Of a stretch of DNA of 9,136 nt, positions 5,509 to 9,136 are shown piece after piece. Under the pieces are notes generated by a model that was not told where the DNA came from, did not search any database, and saw nothing but the letters and a program-made list of their open reading frames with translations. The stretch comes from Eubacteriales bacterium. Its GTDB lineage: Bacteria > Bacillota > Clostridia > JAQUNY01. The DNA lies in NCBI GenBank assembly GCA_028717405.1, contig JAQUNY010000056.1:1-9136 (forward strand), read 5' to 3'. How positions within the stretch are numbered: position 1 is the first letter of the stretch; the number at the start of each line of letters is the position of its first letter. Made by a program: the position numbers and the translations under genes.

Positions 5509-6340
5509 GATTATTGGTATAGATATAGGCGGAAGCACTACAAAAATCGTCGGCTTCAGCGGCGGCAGCATATCAGCCCCGCTGATTGTCAAGGCAACCG
5601 ACCCGATAGCTTCGGTCTACGGTGCTTTCGGGAAATATCTGACAACTACGGGCCTGACGATCAGAGATATCGGAAGTATTATGGTCACAGGCGTCGGCTC
5701 CTCCTTTCTCACAGATAAAATATATGGCATACCGACCGGTAAAGTAGATGAGTTCATGGCAACAGGAAGAGGCGGGCTCTTCCTCAGCGGACTTGGCAGG
5801 GCGATAGTTGTGAGCATGGGTACCGGGACAGCATTTGTTATGGCTGACGGAACCGGGGTAGAACATATGGGCGGCACAGGTGTGGGCGGAGGCACTCTCC
5901 TGGGTCTCTCAAACAGGATGCTCAATGTGCGCGGATTTTCGGAGCTGATAGAGGCTGCTCAGGGCGGGACTCTGTCAAATATAGATTTGACAATAGGCGA
6001 CATATCCAGCAACGAGCTGACCGGCCTTCCTCCGGGTACAACGGCCTCAAATTTCGGCAAGCTGAACGATCTCGCATCCAGAGCGGATATCGCCATGGGC
6101 ATTATTAATCTGGTGTTTGAGACTGTCGGAATGCTCTCGGTTTTCGCATCACAAATGAAGAAAACTGCGGATATTGTTCTGACAGGCAGCCTCACAAATG
6201 TACCGCAGTCCCGTGACATCTTTGACAGCCTTGAAAAATTGTTTAGTGTAAAATTCCACATACCTGTGAATGCCGAATATGCCACAGCAGTGGGCGCCGC
6301 CATCGCGCATGCTGAATGCATGCCTCTCCCTCCGGGATGA
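5501..6340 (+). CDS. coaW: Type II pantothenate kinase (CoaW)
   Basis: CoaW phosphorylates pantothenate with ATP, committing it to coenzyme A synthesis in the cytosol. The 279-residue protein is near the roughly 270 usual for bacterial type II enzymes. It has the ASKHA-fold phosphate-binding loop GIDIGGSTTKI at 6-16, the likely catalytic Glu84 in KVDEFMATGRGG, VSMGTGTAFV at 104-113 and GGTGVGGGTLLGLS at 124-137. The adenosine-motif region LTGSLTNVPQSR is at 227-238, and YATAVGAAIA lies near the end. Translation starts at a GTG (5501) with GGAGG about 8 bases upstream. It lies 118 bases after the S-component gene on the same strand, with no terminator seen between. Type II enzymes are typically insensitive to CoA feedback, so control may act on expression or uptake. 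Confidence 0.93.
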   Translation: MNKIIGIDIGGSTTKIVGFSGGSISAPLIVKATDPIASVYGAFGKYLTTTGLTIRDIGSIMVTGVGSSFLTDKIYGIPTGKVDEFMATGRGGLFLSGLGRAIVVSMGTGTAFVMADGTGVEHMGGTGVGGGTLLGLSNRMLNVRGFSELIEAAQGGTLSNIDLTIGDISSNELTGLPPGTTASNFGKLNDLASRADIAMGIINLVFETVGMLSVFASQMKKTADIVLTGSLTNVPQSRDIFDSLEKLFSVKFHIPVNAEYATAVGAAIAHAECMPLPPG

Positions 6341-6409
6341 ACTGATATGCAGCCCAATTCATCGAAACTCTTTATTCTGATATATAGACATAATGTGCTG
6401 TTCCAATAA

Positions 6410-7135
6410 TGTGAATTTCTGGATATGGAAAAACGGCTTGAAGATTTTGAAACATATTTTGATTACTGCGAAAAATATGACGTCCCGATGTGTTGGCATG
6501 TCGCAGACCCCGATTTCTTCTGAGATAAATATAGAGTTCCTGAAGCAGCTGTTAAAAGAGGCTGGTTTTACACAGACCCTTCTTTTCCTGCCTATGATCG
6601 ATTATACACCTTGGCTTACGGAATACTCGACAGGCATCCAAACCTGAGAGTTATGTTGGCACACGCCTTTTTTCTGTCAAATAACCCCAATGAAATGATC
6701 CGGGTATTCGAAAAATACCCGAATGTAACCATTGATTTGGACCCGGGCGGGGAAATGTTTGACGGGTTTAGAGAACGTTATGATGATTGGTACAAAATAT
6801 TCCGGGATTACTCGGACCGTATTTTCTATGCCACAGATGCAACGATTTCCGGTGGTATAGAGTATGTTAGCAGTTTGGCCCAAAAAGTATACAGATTTCT
6901 AAAAACCGATGATGTGTTTGAAGTCCCGAGGAATCATACAGCACACGGTATAAAGCTTGAACAGGATTATCTGAATAATATTCTGTATAATAACAGCAAA
7001 AGGAATATGGGCGAAAAGCCGAAAAAAATCAACAGATCTGCGCTGAAAAAATATATCAATACCTATCTGCCCTTAATGCCGGCTTCGAAAAACAAAGAGA
7101 TGATGGGCGAATATTACAGGAGATGTTTATTATAA
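6410..7135 (+). pseudogene. Amidohydrolase-family (amidohydrolase_2-like) remnant, N-terminus lost and in-frame TGA
   Basis: One frame reads from about 6410 to the TAA at 7133-7135 and is broken by a TGA at 6521-6523. That codon falls where the family usually has Trp (DPDFF-stop-DKYRVPE, normally FFWDKY). Remaining landmarks are a metal-ligand-type His in MCWHVADP, another in VMLAHAFFLSN and an Asp in FYATDA. These match the TIM-barrel metal hydrolases. The first strand with its HxH metal ligands is missing: the frame is closed by TAA at 6407-6409 and no matching sequence lies upstream. No convincing Shine-Dalgarno site precedes the ATG at 6425. A shorter product starting at 6611 could be made but would lack the first His and much of the barrel. 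It is most likely inactive. Confidence 0.8.
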
Positions 7136-7159
7136 GGTAGTTTCTATTTATTTTCTTTA

Positions 7160-7183
7160 CGCCAGTTGACAAGTCAACTGGCG
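7160..7183. repeat. Perfect 24-bp palindrome upstream of the ATPase gene
   Basis: CGCCAGTTGAC (7160-7170) and GTCAACTGGCG (7173-7183) are exact inverse complements around AA. Neither strand has a T-run after the stem, which argues against a standard terminator. Its position 25 bases after the amidohydrolase stop and 37 bases upstream of the ATPase -35 box fits an operator, although an unusual terminator hairpin is possible. Confidence 0.7.
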
Positions 7184-7220
7184 ACTGTTGATTAATCTCC
7201 ATACTTCATACGCCATTCTC

Positions 7221-7249
7221 TTGACAAATAATATAATCTCGGCTAAAAT
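7221..7249 (+). promoter_or_regulatory. Strong predicted promoter for the AAA_14/DUF4143 ATPase
   Basis: A perfect TTGACA (7221-7226) and a TAAAAT -10 box (7244-7249, 5/6) are separated by exactly 17 bases. This is the best consensus promoter in the window. Transcription would start near 7256, about 33 bases before the ATG. Confidence 0.8.
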
Positions 7250-7288
7250 AACATTAAATATTAAATTAGCTGAAAGGTCGTATTCGGT

Positions 7289-8512
7289 ATGCATTATAAT
7301 CGGCACGCTGATAAAACAATCCAAAAACTATCAAAAATGTTCGGCGCGGTACTTGTGACAGGGGCACGCCGAGTCGGCAAGACTACGCTCCTTCAGGAAG
7401 TCACGGGAGATATAGGTTATGTCACGCTGGACGATAAGATCCAGCTTGTAAGCGCGGTCGAACAAAGCGGGACATTTTTTAAAGACAATCCCCCTCCTAT
7501 CTTTGTTGACGAGGTGCAGCATGCTCCGTCTTTGTTCCCTCAGATCAAAATCATACTGGATAAGGAAAAAAAGAAGGGACAGTTTTATCTCTCAGGTTCT
7601 CAGCAGTTTGAAATGATGAAGAATGTCAGCGAGTCTCTGGCGGGACGCCTCGGCATACTAAATCTGCAGGGGCTTTCCCTGCGGGAGCTGTATGGCGTTG
7701 ATTTCCGCTCTCCGTTCCTGCCGACCGACGAATACTTTGCGAGCCGGCAAAAAGACAGAGCCGACATACCTTATGCCGAAGTATGGAATAATATACACCG
7801 GGGCAGTTTTCCTGAGCTTTGCGCCAATCCCGGTTATGACTGGCAGATGTACTATGCCGCATACATCAGGACCTACATTGAGCGCGATGTCCGTGATTTG
7901 GCGCAAGTTGGCGATGAGGTTAAGTTTATGCAGTTTATAACAGTAGCAGCAAGCTATACTGGACAACTGCTTAATCTGGCTTCGCTTGCGCGGGATGTGG
8001 GTATAAGCCAGCCTACAGCAGAACGGTGGCTTTCAATATTAATCGCATCAAATCTGCTTTACTTGTTAAAGCCTTATTACAACAACATTACTAAGCGGAC
8101 AGTCAAGACACCCAAACTGTATTTTTTAGACACAGGTCTTGCGGCATACCTTACCCGTTGGAATACATCGGATGTCTTGAAAAACGGTGCGATGGCGGGA
8201 GCATTTTTTGAAACCTTCGTCATTGGCGAGATAATCAAAAGCTATAGCAATATGGGTATATTGGACTTACCGCTGTATTTCTACCGTGACCGTGACGGAA
8301 ACGAAATCGACTTGATTGTTGAGGACAGCAGAACATTTTACCCTATTGAGATCAAAAAACACGCAGATCCTGAAAAGTCAGACCTGGCTGCATTCAGGCA
8401 GCTCGACAAGATCCCGGATATCAGAAGGGGACAAGGCGGTGTAGTTTGCCTGTACGACAACCTTACTACATTAAAAGATAACGATATGGTTATACCGATT
8501 ACCTTATTGTAA
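7289..8512 (+). CDS. AAA+ superfamily ATPase, AAA_14 / DUF4143 type
   Basis: The 407-residue protein has the architecture of the stand-alone ATPases annotated AAA_14 plus DUF4143. The Walker A loop GARRVGKT is at 25-32, Walker B IFVDEVQ at 71-77, and a sensor-like LSGSQQ at 101-106. A winged-helix-like region (about 226-262, with DVGISQPTAERW) follows, then KLYFLDTGLAAYL at 276-288. The C-terminus resembles a PD-(D/E)xK nuclease fold: Glu308 in FFETF, Asp341 in GNEIDLIVE, and Glu354/Lys356 in YPIEIKK. The biological role of this widespread family is not established; I do not assign one. The ATG at 7289 has AAAGGT about 11 bases upstream. It is a single-gene unit between an eroded gene and a transposase fragment, consistent with acquired DNA. 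Confidence 0.9.
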   Translation: MHYNRHADKTIQKLSKMFGAVLVTGARRVGKTTLLQEVTGDIGYVTLDDKIQLVSAVEQSGTFFKDNPPPIFVDEVQHAPSLFPQIKIILDKEKKKGQFYLSGSQQFEMMKNVSESLAGRLGILNLQGLSLRELYGVDFRSPFLPTDEYFASRQKDRADIPYAEVWNNIHRGSFPELCANPGYDWQMYYAAYIRTYIERDVRDLAQVGDEVKFMQFITVAASYTGQLLNLASLARDVGISQPTAERWLSILIASNLLYLLKPYYNNITKRTVKTPKLYFLDTGLAAYLTRWNTSDVLKNGAMAGAFFETFVIGEIIKSYSNMGILDLPLYFYRDRDGNEIDLIVEDSRTFYPIEIKKHADPEKSDLAAFRQLDKIPDIRRGQGGVVCLYDNLTTLKDNDMVIPITLL

Positions 8513-8520
8513 TTAACATT

Positions 8521-8536
8521 ATATATGTACATATAT
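8521..8536. repeat. 16-bp AT-rich palindrome after the ATPase gene
   Basis: atatatgtacatatat is a perfect palindrome 9 bases after the ATPase stop codon. The rest of 8513-8615 shows no gene, no convincing terminator and no obvious terminal inverted repeat. It may be chance in AT-rich DNA. Confidence 0.5.
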
Positions 8537-8615
8537 TTACTATTCTTCCTTACATTTCCGACTTCAAGACAGACTCTCCCCCCTCCCTGCAGATCAAATC
8601 ATCATATTCACTTGT

Positions 8616-9136
8616 CTATATTCTATGAAGTGTTGAATACCAAATCAGCCCTATACGCATCGGCTGCTCTATTCCTGACATCATAAAAACTTTCTCATAA
8701 ACTGATATCTCCATGATGCCTTTCTCATCATTCCATACTGCCACAGGTTCCGATTTGTTTGCCGAAGCTTTCACTTGTTTCAAGCTTTTATTATTGTTCT
8801 TCTTAACCCGTACAACCGTATCAATTCCATAACCAAGGCAGTTATTTATCCAAACCGAATTGCAGACCAAAGCATCATACACAACAACATCCAGTAATTG
8901 TTTATGATTCGCCATTACTCTTGAAAGTATTCGCATTGCCGCACTTTGCTCTCCTTCATCTTTATTGTCAGAATCCATTTTGGGATCATACATCTCAAAA
9001 TCTATGACCACCTTTGGAGCATCTCCTATAACAGACATGACCACACCGCTATGGTAGAAATAGTCTTTCCCTTTTATGACCGTGCTTAGGCAATTACCAC
9101 ATTGCTTCAAATAGCTTCCGAAGAATTTCGTCCCAT
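8616..9136 (-). CDS. IS4-like DDE transposase fragment (5' end beyond window, 3' end apparently truncated)
   Basis: The frame is open to the window edge on the minus strand and ends at TAG (8618-8616). It reads xGTKFFGSYLKQCGNC at the edge, where x is encoded by nAT and is probably Asp, giving the DGT first catalytic motif. Then come YFYHSGVVMSVIGDAPKVV, LDVVVYDALVCNSVWI with a likely second catalytic Asp, and GIDTVVRVKKNN. Related transposases continue for roughly 100 residues with a Trp/Ile-Glu motif carrying the third acidic residue. Here the sequence diverges after EQPMRI and stops at STLHRI, so the catalytic Glu is missing. An internal TTG at 9110 is not the real start. This is probably an inactive remnant of an insertion sequence. 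Confidence 0.75.
   Translation of the reverse strand, partial: GTKFFGSYLKQCGNCLSTVIKGKDYFYHSGVVMSVIGDAPKVVIDFEMYDPKMDSDNKDEGEQSAAMRILSRVMANHKQLLDVVVYDALVCNSVWINNCLGYGIDTVVRVKKNNNKSLKQVKASANKSEPVAVWNDEKGIMEISVYEKVFMMSGIEQPMRIGLIWYSTLHRI

Noticed and set aside
6521..6523. In-frame TGA as selenocysteine or as Trp in an alternative code
   Set aside because: The family has Trp here, TGG is used for Trp throughout the window, TGA ends coaW normally, and no selenocysteine-type hairpin is evident just downstream.
6393..6647. 84-codon plus-strand ORF overlapping the amidohydrolase remnant
   Set aside because: It is a shifted frame of the same DNA; the recognisable amidohydrolase residues are in the other frame.

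Overview
The window looks like chromosomal DNA of a Clostridia-like Firmicute (Bacillota). The clues are the tig-clpP-clpX gene order, a Bacillus/Clostridium-type ClpP, purine-rich Shine-Dalgarno sites ahead of most genes, and an ECF-type vitamin transporter S component next to a type II pantothenate kinase. This placement is inference from gene content; no species is claimed.

Left half (1-4492, minus strand). Read in the direction of transcription, the order is: an MscS-type mechanosensitive channel carrying a C-terminal ParB-like domain (4492-3164), a calcineurin-like metallophosphoesterase (3119-2415), then after a 172-bp gap with its own promoter, trigger factor (2242-773), ClpP (772-161) and the first 33 codons of ClpX (100-1). 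The tig-clpP-clpX set is the housekeeping nascent-chain folding and regulated proteolysis module. The channel and phosphoesterase upstream may form a separate two-gene unit.

Centre (4493-6340). A divergent control region separates the channel gene from a plus-strand pair: an ECF S component (4783-5382) and a type II pantothenate kinase, CoaW (5501-6340). The pairing suggests that the S component takes up pantothenate and the kinase traps it as phosphopantothenate, the first step to CoA. The divergent region holds a promoter for each direction and four copies of CAAATA, two of them in a near-perfect 17-bp tandem repeat directly upstream of the panT -35 box.

Right part (6341-9136). This is accessory or decaying DNA: an amidohydrolase remnant lacking its N-terminus and carrying an in-frame TGA, a perfect 24-bp palindrome, a strong consensus promoter driving a stand-alone AAA_14/DUF4143-type ATPase, and a minus-strand IS4-like transposase fragment that runs off the window edge and appears to lack its C-terminal catalytic part.

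The most unusual item is the MscS-ParB fusion, which may be a ligand-gated channel. I saw no CRISPR array, tRNA, rRNA or complete insertion sequence.
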